NCBI GenBank assembly: GCA_035935115.1 | Contig: DASYXK010000006.1 | Coordinates: forward strand, 1-56,147 | Direction of reading: 5' to 3' | Source: TA-20 sp035935115 | GTDB lineage: Archaea; Thermoproteota; Nitrososphaeria; Nitrososphaerales; Nitrosopumilaceae | Length of the DNA: 56,147 nt | In this document: piece after piece, positions 44,541 to 52,177 of the stretch | Position numbering within the stretch: the first letter of the stretch is position 1 | Layout of the letters: every line of letters starts with the position of its first letter | Notes under the pieces: model-generated | What the model was told of the DNA's origin: nothing | The model's input: the letters and a program-made list of their open reading frames with translations, nothing else | Databases searched by the model: none | Translations under genes and position numbers: made by a program

Positions 44541-44729
44541 CTATAGCTTGTTTTTTGTACCTTGTTTTTTCTTGATGTATGAATCAAGAAAACCAGCTAT
44601 TACGGCCATAAAAAGTATGATGCATGATTCCATTATTCCTGTAATGTCTTTGCCTACTATTGACACCGTAATACCAATTACTCCTATTGCCGCAAATGCA
44701 AACTGAAATAATTGTAATCGTTTGGCCAA
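44541..44729 (-). CDS. Small two-helix membrane protein
   Basis: A 62-residue protein with two hydrophobic helices (FAFAAIGVIGITVSIVG and CIILFMAVIAGFLDSYI) joined by a short loop, and a Lys-rich tail. Function unknown. The forward frame over the same bases is judged a shadow. Confidence 0.5.
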   Translation of the reverse strand: MAKRLQLFQFAFAAIGVIGITVSIVGKDITGIMESCIILFMAVIAGFLDSYIKKKQGTKNKL

Positions 44730-44792
44730 CGGTCTACAAAATAAGCCGTTCTTAAAAAATCAATTGACCAGTTCAGAAGTTATACCAAGATT

Positions 44793-45002
44793 CTAACATT
44801 TTAGAGCTTTCTGGTAGCATGTAAAGGCTTCATCATATTTTTTTAATTTTGAAAGAACGTGCGCCTTGTAACCCCATGCAACCCTAGAATTTGGATTCAT
44901 CTTGATTATTTTATCATAGCATTTTATGGCCTCGTCAAACCTTTGTGAACAGTACAGCTCACTTCCTTCGTAATACAGCGGATTGATTTGCTCAATTTGC
45001 AT
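44793..45002 (-). CDS. Small TPR protein
   Basis: A 69-residue protein covering about one and a half tetratricopeptide repeats (CYDKIIKMNPNSRVAWGYKA), likely a protein-protein adaptor. Partner unknown. Confidence 0.65.
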   Translation of the reverse strand: MQIEQINPLYYEGSELYCSQRFDEAIKCYDKIIKMNPNSRVAWGYKAHVLSKLKKYDEAFTCYQKALKC

Positions 45003-45099
45003 GTATTTGATAATTTTCTTCTATTACATTATAGAATGAAGTAATCAAATAAAATTGCAATTTTTGTCATTAAATTTTTTGGATTTATGTATATGATGC

Positions 45100-45495
45100 T
45101 TATGGCATTCCACTTGGGCTGTGAAGCATGTCTTGTTTTAACCTAAGAGCCCTGTAAATGATAGGAGCGTGATCAGCCTCGACATCGGTAGTAATGTAGA
45201 GAATATGATCTGAATCCAAGGGCATTGTAATCCGTTTTAACTTTTCATATTCTACTAGAGCATACTTTCCTTTTCCTATTTTGTTGGATACCTCGTTTCT
45301 AGATTTCCATGCGTTGATTGCAAGCTGCATTGATTTTTGGCTCTCTTCAGGTGTAAGAAGATTTTCTACACCATTGCGGTGTCCACTAAACATAACCTTT
45401 CCATTCATATCAAAAATTGTAGCAAAGCGAATCTTGGGATCTAGATTCATAACCTTTTCGTAGAGCGATTTGTAATCCGTGGTAATAACACTCAT
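45100..45495 (-). CDS. Small alpha/beta protein, paralogue A (DUF6659-like)
   Basis: A 131-residue protein resembling the next gene: DPKIRFATIFDMNGKVM, LAINAWKSRNEVSNKIGKGK, RITMPL. The fold may be roadblock/profilin-like (strand-helix with a GKV hairpin). It lies 60 nt after its paralogue and runs the same way. A sensory or GTPase-linked role is possible, but I have no direct evidence. Confidence 0.65.
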   Translation of the reverse strand: MSVITTDYKSLYEKVMNLDPKIRFATIFDMNGKVMFSGHRNGVENLLTPEESQKSMQLAINAWKSRNEVSNKIGKGKYALVEYEKLKRITMPLDSDHILYITTDVEADHAPIIYRALRLKQDMLHSPSGMP

Positions 45496-45555
45496 CTGTA
45501 AATGATAAAGTTTTCTAGGAAAATGAGATTTGTTGTAAAAAATCTCTTTTGACTT

Positions 45556-45927
45556 TTACCAATCGCGTGTGTAATCTCCAGAGAGTATGTTCTGGATTCG
45601 TTCTATAATGTCTGCTTGACCTCCATCAACCCCCCATGTCACAAGAAGCATATGACTGTCTCCCAATGGCAATGTCAATCTCCTTAGATTTTCATATACG
45701 GCCAAAACATATTTCCCCTTACCAATTTTTGGCGCAAATTTGTTGCGAGATTTCCAAGCACTTGCTGCATAATGAAGTGTTTCTCTAGTTTCATCTTCAT
45801 TTAGGAGTGGAGTTACTCCATCTCTAATTCTTGTTTGTACTTCTTTTCCTTCCATGTCGCAGACAGTTGCATATCGAATGTGTTTGTCAGTATCCATTAT
45901 CTGATCTAACAGTTTTTCAAAAACCAT
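45556..45927 (-). CDS. Small alpha/beta protein, paralogue B (DUF6659-like)
   Basis: A 123-residue paralogue of the previous gene with the shared core DKHIRYATVCDMEGK, SAWKSRNKFAPKIGKGKYVL and RLTLPLGDSHMLLVT. The pair probably comes from an in-place duplication. Function unknown. Confidence 0.65.
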   Translation of the reverse strand: MVFEKLLDQIMDTDKHIRYATVCDMEGKEVQTRIRDGVTPLLNEDETRETLHYAASAWKSRNKFAPKIGKGKYVLAVYENLRRLTLPLGDSHMLLVTWGVDGGQADIIERIQNILSGDYTRDW

Positions 45928-46029
45928 GTTATAATATGGTGATACAATTAGAAAAGGGTTAACTCAAAAATAATTCATGCAGAATTTCACAAATGTTGTT
46001 CAATTAGAGGCAGCTAATTTTTCGTTGAC

Positions 46030-46039
46030 TTATATATAG
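46030..46039 (+). promoter_or_regulatory. TATA box of sufC
   Basis: TTATATATAG centred 26 nt before the ATG at 46060. Confidence 0.5.
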
Positions 46040-46059
46040 AAAAATCATTTAGGTATTCG

Positions 46060-46845
46060 ATGGCAATACTGGAAATAAAGGATCTGCATGTTAAACGGGA
46101 AGGAAAAGAGATCCTCAAGGGAGTAAATCTGAAGACAGGCCCTGGCGAGGTTCATGCTATAATGGGTCCAAATGGTTCTGGTAAAAGCACACTGGCATAC
46201 ACATTACTTGCACATCCAAAATACGAGGTTACAAGCGGTGACATTGTACTTGACGGTAAAAGTATTCTAGATCTATCTGCAGATGAAAGAGCAAAGAAGG
46301 GACTCTTCTTAGCATTCCAGTATCCAACCGAAGTATCAGGTGTGGGATATTCACATTTTCTTAGAACTTCATACAATGCATTGAGCAAAGCACTAGACAA
46401 TCAAAATCGTGAAGTCTTTTTGACAGTCAGAGAATTTCAAAATTATTTAAAAAAGAATCTTGATCAAGTAGGTCTAAAGCATGACTTTTTGTCAAGATAC
46501 TTAAATGAGGGATTCTCTGGTGGAGAAAAAAAGAGATCCGAAGTTTTGCAGATGGCAGTACTACAGCCAACAATTTCAATTTTAGATGAACCTGACTCTG
46601 GACTTGATATTGACTCAGTTCAAGCTGTCGCAAAGGCAATTAACCAAGTTTCAAAAAAAGACGCGACTGTTATTGTTATTACTCATTATGCAAGAATTCT
46701 AAAATTCCTTGACAAGCTTGACTATGTACATGTCATGGGACAGGGACGGATAGTCAAAGATGGACCAAAAGAGCTTGCAGACGAATTAGAACAAAAAGGA
46801 TATGTCTGGTTAGGAATTGAAGACCAGCCAAATCCTACCCAGTAA
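46060..46845 (+). CDS. sufC: Fe-S cluster assembly ATPase SufC
   Basis: A 261-residue ABC ATPase. GPNGSGKST at 36-44 is Walker A, SGGEKKRSE the signature, ILDEPDSGLD Walker B. SufC powers the SufBCD scaffold for iron-sulfur clusters. SufB and SufD are not within the next genes, so they lie elsewhere. The peroxiredoxin follows 29 nt later. Confidence 0.93.
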   Translation: MAILEIKDLHVKREGKEILKGVNLKTGPGEVHAIMGPNGSGKSTLAYTLLAHPKYEVTSGDIVLDGKSILDLSADERAKKGLFLAFQYPTEVSGVGYSHFLRTSYNALSKALDNQNREVFLTVREFQNYLKKNLDQVGLKHDFLSRYLNEGFSGGEKKRSEVLQMAVLQPTISILDEPDSGLDIDSVQAVAKAINQVSKKDATVIVITHYARILKFLDKLDYVHVMGQGRIVKDGPKELADELEQKGYVWLGIEDQPNPTQ

Positions 46846-46874
46846 GAATCCAAATCAACGTTTTGTGAATTGCA

Positions 46875-47309
46875 ATGAAAATAGGTGACCCAGCTCCTGA
46901 TTTTGAACTTCGATCAAATACAGGTGAGAAAGTAAGACTCTCTTCTTATTTTGGTAAGAAGAAGATTATTTTGTTTTTCTATGTTAAAGACAATACGCCT
47001 GGATGTACTGCAGAGGTCATTGGGTTTAGGGACAATTATGCAAAGATCTCAAAAAATTATGAGGTTCTTGGAATAAATAATGACTCAAATGATTCCCATA
47101 TGAATTTCAGCCAAAAGCATAAACTTCCGTTCAAGCTGCTATCAGACCCAGGAAAGAAGATAGCAGTATTGTATGATGCAAAGGGAACTCTTGGCATGTA
47201 TACAAAACGAATAACATATCTTATTGATCTTGACGGAAAAATAGAGAAAATAATTGAAGGTATGGGAGCGAGTCCACATCTTGAATTTGTTTCTAACCTT
47301 CAAGTATAG
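46875..47309 (+). CDS. Peroxiredoxin, PrxQ/BCP-like, single peroxidatic Cys
   Basis: A 144-residue thioredoxin-fold peroxidase. Peroxidatic C44 is in DNTPGCTAEVIGF. PrxQ often has a resolving Cys five residues on, but here it is Ile (I49), and no other Cys is seen. It is therefore probably a 1-Cys form needing an external thiol. The link to SufC suggests protection of Fe-S assembly. Confidence 0.9.
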   Translation: MKIGDPAPDFELRSNTGEKVRLSSYFGKKKIILFFYVKDNTPGCTAEVIGFRDNYAKISKNYEVLGINNDSNDSHMNFSQKHKLPFKLLSDPGKKIAVLYDAKGTLGMYTKRITYLIDLDGKIEKIIEGMGASPHLEFVSNLQV

Positions 47310-47391
47310 AATTATTTGTGATCTTTGCTAATTGTTACTCAAGTATTTACTATTAATACAGTTTATCTCCTACCAGATATCTTGAACATTT

Positions 47392-47523
47392 ATGAAAGCC
47401 AAGTTTAAGACGACTTGTTCTGAATGCGATGCACCGATCAAATCAGGAAGTGAAATTTCAAAAGGCCCATCTGGAAAATGGGTACACAAGCATTGTGCTC
47501 CAGAATCAGAAGAGCTTCCATAG
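47392..47523 (+). CDS. Small CxxC-HxxC zinc-finger protein
   Basis: A 43-residue protein with CSECDAPIKSGSEIS and WVHKHC, which together give two Cys pairs in a PARP/LIM-like zinc fold. Too small for a domain assignment. It lies after the peroxiredoxin. Function unknown. Confidence 0.55.
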   Translation: MKAKFKTTCSECDAPIKSGSEISKGPSGKWVHKHCAPESEELP

Positions 47524-47625
47524 TTTCAATCATACAACATTGTAGGCCTAATTACTAATTCAGAGAAGACAACTGCCAAAGATTTTAGCATTTCAGTTAT
47601 ATAATCAGAGTTTGAATTTCTCGTT

Positions 47626-47726
47626 GCAGAGGTACCGAAGCCCGGCCAACCGAGAAGGACTCAAGATCATGGCAATAGGAAATCCTTTCCCTTAGGGGTT
47701 CGGGGGTTCAAATCCCCCCCTCTGCA
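47626..47726 (+). tRNA. tRNA-Leu (CAA) with 16-nt intron
   Basis: Acceptor GCAGAGG pairs with CCTCTGC, discriminator A. Anticodon stem AAGGA/TCCTT, loop CTCAAG/A with anticodon CAA. The intron 47666-47681 lies after base 37. The variable arm CCC/GGG is long, as in type II Leu tRNAs. T-arm GGGGG/CCCCC with TTCAAAT is complete. The D stem is weak (only two pairs I can count), which is odd and lowers confidence slightly. Confidence 0.85.
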
Positions 47727-47881
47727 CTTTTTAGCTTTTTTTGTCTTCTTTGTCTTTGCTTGCGGTTTGGTTCATCAAACCCGCGGTGATTTTCTCCCAT
47801 GATATGATTAAAGAATATTCAGTAGAAAAAATTTTTCATCTATAGATACCATACACATCAGATTATGGGATTGAAAAGTTT

Positions 47882-48004
47882 CTACGCTTTTACCATTTGG
47901 ATCTCACGTACATTATGTCTGGAAAGATCCTCGTGAAGCATTGCATGGGATTCGTCAGTAAAGGTCAGATTACATCTATAACATTTCCATGCTTTGCTAC
48001 TCAT
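47882..48004 (-). CDS. Micro C2H2 zinc-finger protein
   Basis: A 40-residue ORF: MSSKAWKCYRCNLTF, then HAMLHEDLSRH. The Cx2C ... HxxLxxH spacing gives a single C2H2-like finger. Single-finger proteins of this size are known in archaea but are rarely annotated. Function unknown, probably nucleic-acid binding. Confidence 0.6.
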   Translation of the reverse strand: MSSKAWKCYRCNLTFTDESHAMLHEDLSRHNVREIQMVKA

Positions 48005-48204
48005 AGTTCCATTACGTGAAAATAATTAATAAGCATATTGTACGATTCATCTACTTTTTTGTATAATAGGTATCTAAATCAAATAACTTTGGAATTTTTT
48101 CCCTTTTTGTATATGGTTATTTGAGATTTTCTTTGAACAAAATCACCTAAAACGTGTACCAGATCGCAGGCAACCCAAAGAAATGGTAGAAAAACAAGCT
48201 GAAA

Positions 48205-48213
48205 TTTATAAAA
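48205..48213 (+). promoter_or_regulatory. TATA box of the HD hydrolase gene
   Basis: TTTATAAAA centred 27 nt before the TTG at 48236. The box is nearly palindromic. The gap 48005-48235 shows nothing else I can support. Confidence 0.45.
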
Positions 48214-48235
48214 GCCAAACCATCTCTAGTCCAAC

Positions 48236-48859
48236 TTGCGGTCACTTGAAAGACTAAAAATCAAAATCCAAAAAATAATGGAAAAAAACGATTCAGCACA
48301 TGATTTCGAACACGTAATGAGGGTTTATAAAAACGCACAAAAAATTGGAAAAAAAGAGAATGCAAACATGAAATTGGTTCTTGCAGCTGTTCTGTTACAT
48401 GATGTAATATCAATTCCAAAGTCAGACAAGAAATCAAAAATGTCTTCGATAAAAAGCTCTATTGCCGCACAAAGAATTTTGAAAAATCACAGATATGATA
48501 AAAAGGAGATAAAAATAATATCTGATGCAATACGAGATCACAGCTTCTCAAGAGATATGGTTCCAAGCACCATTGAAGGAAAGATACTTCAGGATGCAGA
48601 TAGGCTTGACGCGATAGGAGCAATAGGCATAGCTAGGGCGTTTTCTGTAGGCGGTTCTGGAAAAAGGCCATTTTACAACAAATCAGATCCTTTTTGCCAA
48701 AGAAGAAAACCTGATGATGCTAATTGGACTTTGGATCATTTTTACAAAAAACTCTTGCTTTTAGAAAAAAAGATGAACACAAATGCAGCAAAAAAAGAGG
48801 CAATGCATAGAACAAAAATAATGAAAAAATTTCTTGATGATTTTAAAAAGGAGATCTAG
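48236..48859 (+). CDS. HD-domain phosphohydrolase
   Basis: A 207-residue HD hydrolase. Metal ligands by motif: H in AHDFEHV, HD in LLHDV, the H of IRDHSFS and D in DADRLDAIG. It could act on nucleotides or other phosphate esters. It starts at TTG 48236 and overlaps the convergent small gene by 4 nt. Confidence 0.85.
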   Translation: MRSLERLKIKIQKIMEKNDSAHDFEHVMRVYKNAQKIGKKENANMKLVLAAVLLHDVISIPKSDKKSKMSSIKSSIAAQRILKNHRYDKKEIKIISDAIRDHSFSRDMVPSTIEGKILQDADRLDAIGAIGIARAFSVGGSGKRPFYNKSDPFCQRRKPDDANWTLDHFYKKLLLLEKKMNTNAAKKEAMHRTKIMKKFLDDFKKEI

Positions 48860-49167
48860 CCATAGTCAACATAGCGTTTGAATCTTTTTTCAATTTCGGG
48901 GTTTTTTCCAGCAAGAATGTTTTCTATCTCTTCACTGTATCTTCGTTTTACATGTGTAGCCATAGATAGAAATTCTCCTGACTTGGGATAAGAATCAACT
49001 AAAGCATCCAGCATTTTGATATATTCAACAACCTTATTTCTAAATTCTTGTTGTGTAGGTTCTCTAATTTTGTTCATGCGAAACCAGACTGTTGCCCAGC
49101 TTGCCCCAACTACATGTGGCAGTAAATCAAAGGCACGGTCTATCTCAAAACCGTCATCGTCTCTCAT
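48856..49167 (-). CDS. Conserved helical hypothetical protein downstream of hemB
   Basis: A 103-residue helical protein (VEYIKMLDALVDSYPKS, EIEKRFKRYVDYG). It follows hemB by 3 nt in the same direction, so it may be translated from the haem operon. No catalytic motif is seen. Function unknown. Confidence 0.65.
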   Translation of the reverse strand: MRDDDGFEIDRAFDLLPHVVGASWATVWFRMNKIREPTQQEFRNKVVEYIKMLDALVDSYPKSGEFLSMATHVKRRYSEEIENILAGKNPEIEKRFKRYVDYG

Positions 49168-49170
49168 AAC

Positions 49171-50154
49171 TCATCCATTCATTGCCTTTGCAGCAATCTT
49201 GGAAAGATATGTAACTATCATGTCGGCACCAGCCCGCTTGATTGCAGTCAGAATTTCCATCGTGACCTCGGTTTCGTTTATCCATCCCTGCATGGCTGCT
49301 GCCTTTATCAGTGCATATTCACCAGAAACGCTATAGGCAGAAATAGGAATGTTGAATTTTTGTCTGGTCATTGCAATCAAATCAAGATATGCCAATGCTG
49401 GTTTTATCATCACAATATCAACTCCTTCTGCAATGTCAGTTTCAACTTCTCTCATGGCTTCTTTTGGATTTGTATAAGGCAACTGGTAAGTCTTCCTGTC
49501 TCCAAACTGCGGCGCCGAATGTGCCATGTCTTTGAATGGTGAATAAAGCGAAGAGCGATGTTTTGCAGAGTGTGACATTATTGCAACATCGGTAAATCCT
49601 GCATCATCTAGTCCCTGTCTTATGGCTTTGACCTGACCATCCATCATTGCAGAAGGCGATACTACATCAACACCAGCTTGCGCTTGACTTACAGCTACTT
49701 TTGCTAAAACATCCAAGCTAGAATCATTATCTATCATGTCTCCCTTTACCAATCCGCAATGTCCTGAGCTGGTATATTGACAAAGACAGACATCAGACAT
49801 TATTGCTATTTTGTTTCCAAGGTTTTTTTTAATATCAGACACTGCCCTTTGTACAATTCCGTTTTGTGAAAATGCCGATGTTCCTTTATCGTCTTTTGTT
49901 GCAGGAATTCCAAACACCATAATTGCTGGGATCTTCAAATCAACAATGGAATTTACCTCTTCTACCACATCCTTGAGTGGAAGTCTATCAAATCCTGGCA
50001 TAGATTCTCCCTGAATTTTTGATTTCAAATCTTCTTGAACAAATATTGGGCAGATAAGATCTTTTGGAGAAAGCCTGACCTCTTCTAAAAGCTCACGAAT
50101 CTTGCCACTTTGTCGAAGACGTCGTAGTCTTAGATTAGGAAAGGACATGTACAA
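49171..50154 (-). CDS. hemB: Delta-aminolevulinic acid dehydratase (porphobilinogen synthase)
   Basis: A 327-residue ALAD that condenses two 5-aminolevulinates. The zinc Cys triad is DVCLCQYTSSGHCG (zinc type). The two catalytic Lys lie in SHSAKHRSSLYSPF and MIKPALAYLD. Same strand and 29 nt after hemA in transcription order. Confidence 0.96.
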   Translation of the reverse strand: MYMSFPNLRLRRLRQSGKIRELLEEVRLSPKDLICPIFVQEDLKSKIQGESMPGFDRLPLKDVVEEVNSIVDLKIPAIMVFGIPATKDDKGTSAFSQNGIVQRAVSDIKKNLGNKIAIMSDVCLCQYTSSGHCGLVKGDMIDNDSSLDVLAKVAVSQAQAGVDVVSPSAMMDGQVKAIRQGLDDAGFTDVAIMSHSAKHRSSLYSPFKDMAHSAPQFGDRKTYQLPYTNPKEAMREVETDIAEGVDIVMIKPALAYLDLIAMTRQKFNIPISAYSVSGEYALIKAAAMQGWINETEVTMEILTAIKRAGADMIVTYLSKIAAKAMNG

Positions 50155-50183
50155 AAAACACCTTCTGCAAGCAATATAATCTG

Positions 50184-51386
50184 TTACTCTTTTATTTTAT
50201 AATCAAAAAGTTTGCTAACTGTTTTTAGCAATTCAGAGTCACCTTGCTCTGTTGCTTTTCGTAGATTGTTCATTGGAGTAGATATTATACCTTCTACTAT
50301 AGCTTGAGTGAGTTGATCAATTATTCGTATTTTTTGCTCATCGGTTTCTCCAAGCATCTGTAATGCCTTTTTGAGTTCTTTGAGTCTCACTTGATCAATG
50401 TCTTTGAAGACATTTTTTACTACTGGTTCTACCTCTAATCTCTTCATTACCGCCTCTACAATTGGGATCTCTTCGTTAATTATTTTTTCGGCTGATGAGA
50501 CTATGCCTATTCTAGTTCGCATGTTTTTGTCTACCATTTCTGCAATCTGGTCAAGATTCATCATCTTTATCCTCTTTATTGTAGAAACTCTTTCATCTAC
50601 CGTTCTTGGATTTGATAAATCCATGATCATCATCCCTGTCCTTTTTGAGTACATTGCTTCCTTTATCCTATCATATGTCACAAGAAAATATGGTGCTACC
50701 GTTGCCACAAATAATACGTCCACTTTGTTAAAGTTGGAAATTGCGTTTTCAAACTTGATTGGATTTCCTCCAACTGTTTCTGCAAATGCCTGTGCTCTTT
50801 CATATGTTCTGCTTGTTACAAAAAACTCAAGGTTTCTTTTTTTAAGAGATTTTGCAACAAGGCTGGCTGCTTCTCCGGTTCCAATAAGCAAGATGTATTT
50901 TGATTTTAGATCGTCAATGTTTTCTTCCGCTAGCTTGACTGCCATGGAACCTATAGATATGCTTCCACGACCAATTCCCGTAGAATGTCTTACACGCGAA
51001 CCAACGCGAATTGCCTTCTCAAAAAGTGTGTTAAGATTATTTCCTGAAGCACTTAGTTCTCGTGCGGTTGTAATGGATTCTTTTATTTGTCCAAGTATCT
51101 GTTCTTCCCCAACAACAAGCGAATCAAGCCCTGATGTTAATTTTAGAAGATGCTCAAAGGCATCTGTTCCTTCACTTATTTCCAAGTTTTCCTTGAATGA
51201 GTTTTCTTCAAGGCCTGCTACAGACGCCCATGTCTTTTTTATTCTTTCAATGTCTTTTGCATTTCCTACACCAAATAATTCTACTCTGTTACATGTTTGT
51301 AGTATTACACATTCTTGTAAACCGGAATGTTCCAGAAATGAAGAATATGCGTGATCCATATCCCTAAAGGTAAACCTTTCAAGCAT
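50184..51386 (-). CDS. hemA: Glutamyl-tRNA reductase
   Basis: A 400-residue GluTR, the first step of the C5 route to 5-aminolevulinate. The catalytic Cys is in LQTCNRVELF, and HSTGIGRGSISIGS and LIGTGEAASLVAKSL (NADP fold) follow. From the first ATG (51386) the protein lacks the usual first strand. In frame upstream are the codons for INARITFRKSPIH with no stop but no ATG, GTG or TTG. The true start may be an ATT (51425) or ATA, 8 nt after the siroheme gene. Confidence 0.93.
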   Translation of the reverse strand: MLERFTFRDMDHAYSSFLEHSGLQECVILQTCNRVELFGVGNAKDIERIKKTWASVAGLEENSFKENLEISEGTDAFEHLLKLTSGLDSLVVGEEQILGQIKESITTARELSASGNNLNTLFEKAIRVGSRVRHSTGIGRGSISIGSMAVKLAEENIDDLKSKYILLIGTGEAASLVAKSLKKRNLEFFVTSRTYERAQAFAETVGGNPIKFENAISNFNKVDVLFVATVAPYFLVTYDRIKEAMYSKRTGMMIMDLSNPRTVDERVSTIKRIKMMNLDQIAEMVDKNMRTRIGIVSSAEKIINEEIPIVEAVMKRLEVEPVVKNVFKDIDQVRLKELKKALQMLGETDEQKIRIIDQLTQAIVEGIISTPMNNLRKATEQGDSELLKTVSKLFDYKIKE

Positions 51387-51433
51387 GTGAATTGGAGATT
51401 TACGGAACGTTATTCTGGCGTTAATTATATTAC

Positions 51434-52087
51434 TTATTGCAGATCACCTAGCATCTTCATTACCCTCATCTTTGCATTTTTAAAATTTCCTTCTTTTATT
51501 AACTGTTTAATATGATTGTCATTCATAACGCTGTATAGAAACTTTTTTCTCTCTGGAAAAGTATCAAGTTTGGTTTTGGCAGCGTTTCGTGCAAAGTCTT
51601 GTAGTTTTATCTGATAAATGTCCTCTTTTTTAATTATTTTTTTAAACACTTTTTCTGCTTGCATTCGTATCTTTCTTGCCATAGCAGGACTTTTTCCTCC
51701 AGTTGATACTGCTATCTGCACAGTGTCTTCTATGTTTATTACAGAACCAAAGGCAAAATCACTTACTGCTGGATCGTCAGCTGCATAAGCATAGCATCGC
51801 ATCTTTTTTGCTTGCTCTACAATTTTTCTGTTTAATTTTTTGTCATCAGTTGTTGCCATTACCATAAACGGTTTGTATTTTTTTAAAAAATTGGCATTTT
51901 GTAGTTTCATTTTTTTAAAAGTGATCTTTTTTTGTTTAACATATCTTTCTATTTCCTTGTTGGTTTCATCGCTTATGACCAGAATTTTGCAATCTTGGGT
52001 CAGTAAAGCATTGACCTTTTTGAGTCCCTCGTTACCTCCTCCTACAACCAGCACCAAATTTCCTTTTAGGTTCAGGTCAACTATCAA
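51434..52087 (-). CDS. Precorrin-2 dehydrogenase (Met8/CysG-N type)
   Basis: A 217-residue protein. NAD-binding LVVGGGNEGLKKV is at the start. It oxidises precorrin-2 to sirohydrochlorin; the ferrochelatase function is possible as in Met8p. STGGKSPAMARKIR is the family motif. TTG start at 52087, with TCTATAAATAA about 30 nt upstream. Confidence 0.9.
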   Translation of the reverse strand: MIVDLNLKGNLVLVVGGGNEGLKKVNALLTQDCKILVISDETNKEIERYVKQKKITFKKMKLQNANFLKKYKPFMVMATTDDKKLNRKIVEQAKKMRCYAYAADDPAVSDFAFGSVINIEDTVQIAVSTGGKSPAMARKIRMQAEKVFKKIIKKEDIYQIKLQDFARNAAKTKLDTFPERKKFLYSVMNDNHIKQLIKEGNFKNAKMRVMKMLGDLQ

Positions 52088-52143
52088 CGGTTTTGGATCG
52101 ACGTTGCATGTTATTTATAGATTGCATGAAAATCTCGGTAACG

Positions 52144-52152
52144 TTTTTAATT
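52144..52152 (+). promoter_or_regulatory. TATA box of ahbAB
   Basis: TTTTTAATT centred 30 nt before ATG 52178; it supports 52178 over the upstream frame start at 52151. Confidence 0.4.
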
Positions 52153-52177
52153 GAACAAGTCACCGGTTCTATTATTC

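Noticed and set aside
47708..47800. 30-residue reverse ORF overlapping the 3' end of tRNA-Leu
   Set aside because: A short basic peptide that runs into the tRNA; too little to support.
48058..48200. Reverse stretch reading FLPFLWVACDLVHVLGDFV
   Set aside because: Looks coding-like, but has no start codon, and the region has the HD gene promoter; it might be a remnant.
50398..51354. 318-residue forward ORF antisense to hemA
   Set aside because: hemA is unmistakable on the reverse strand; the forward protein is Ser/Phe-rich with no motif, a typical shadow of a long reading frame.
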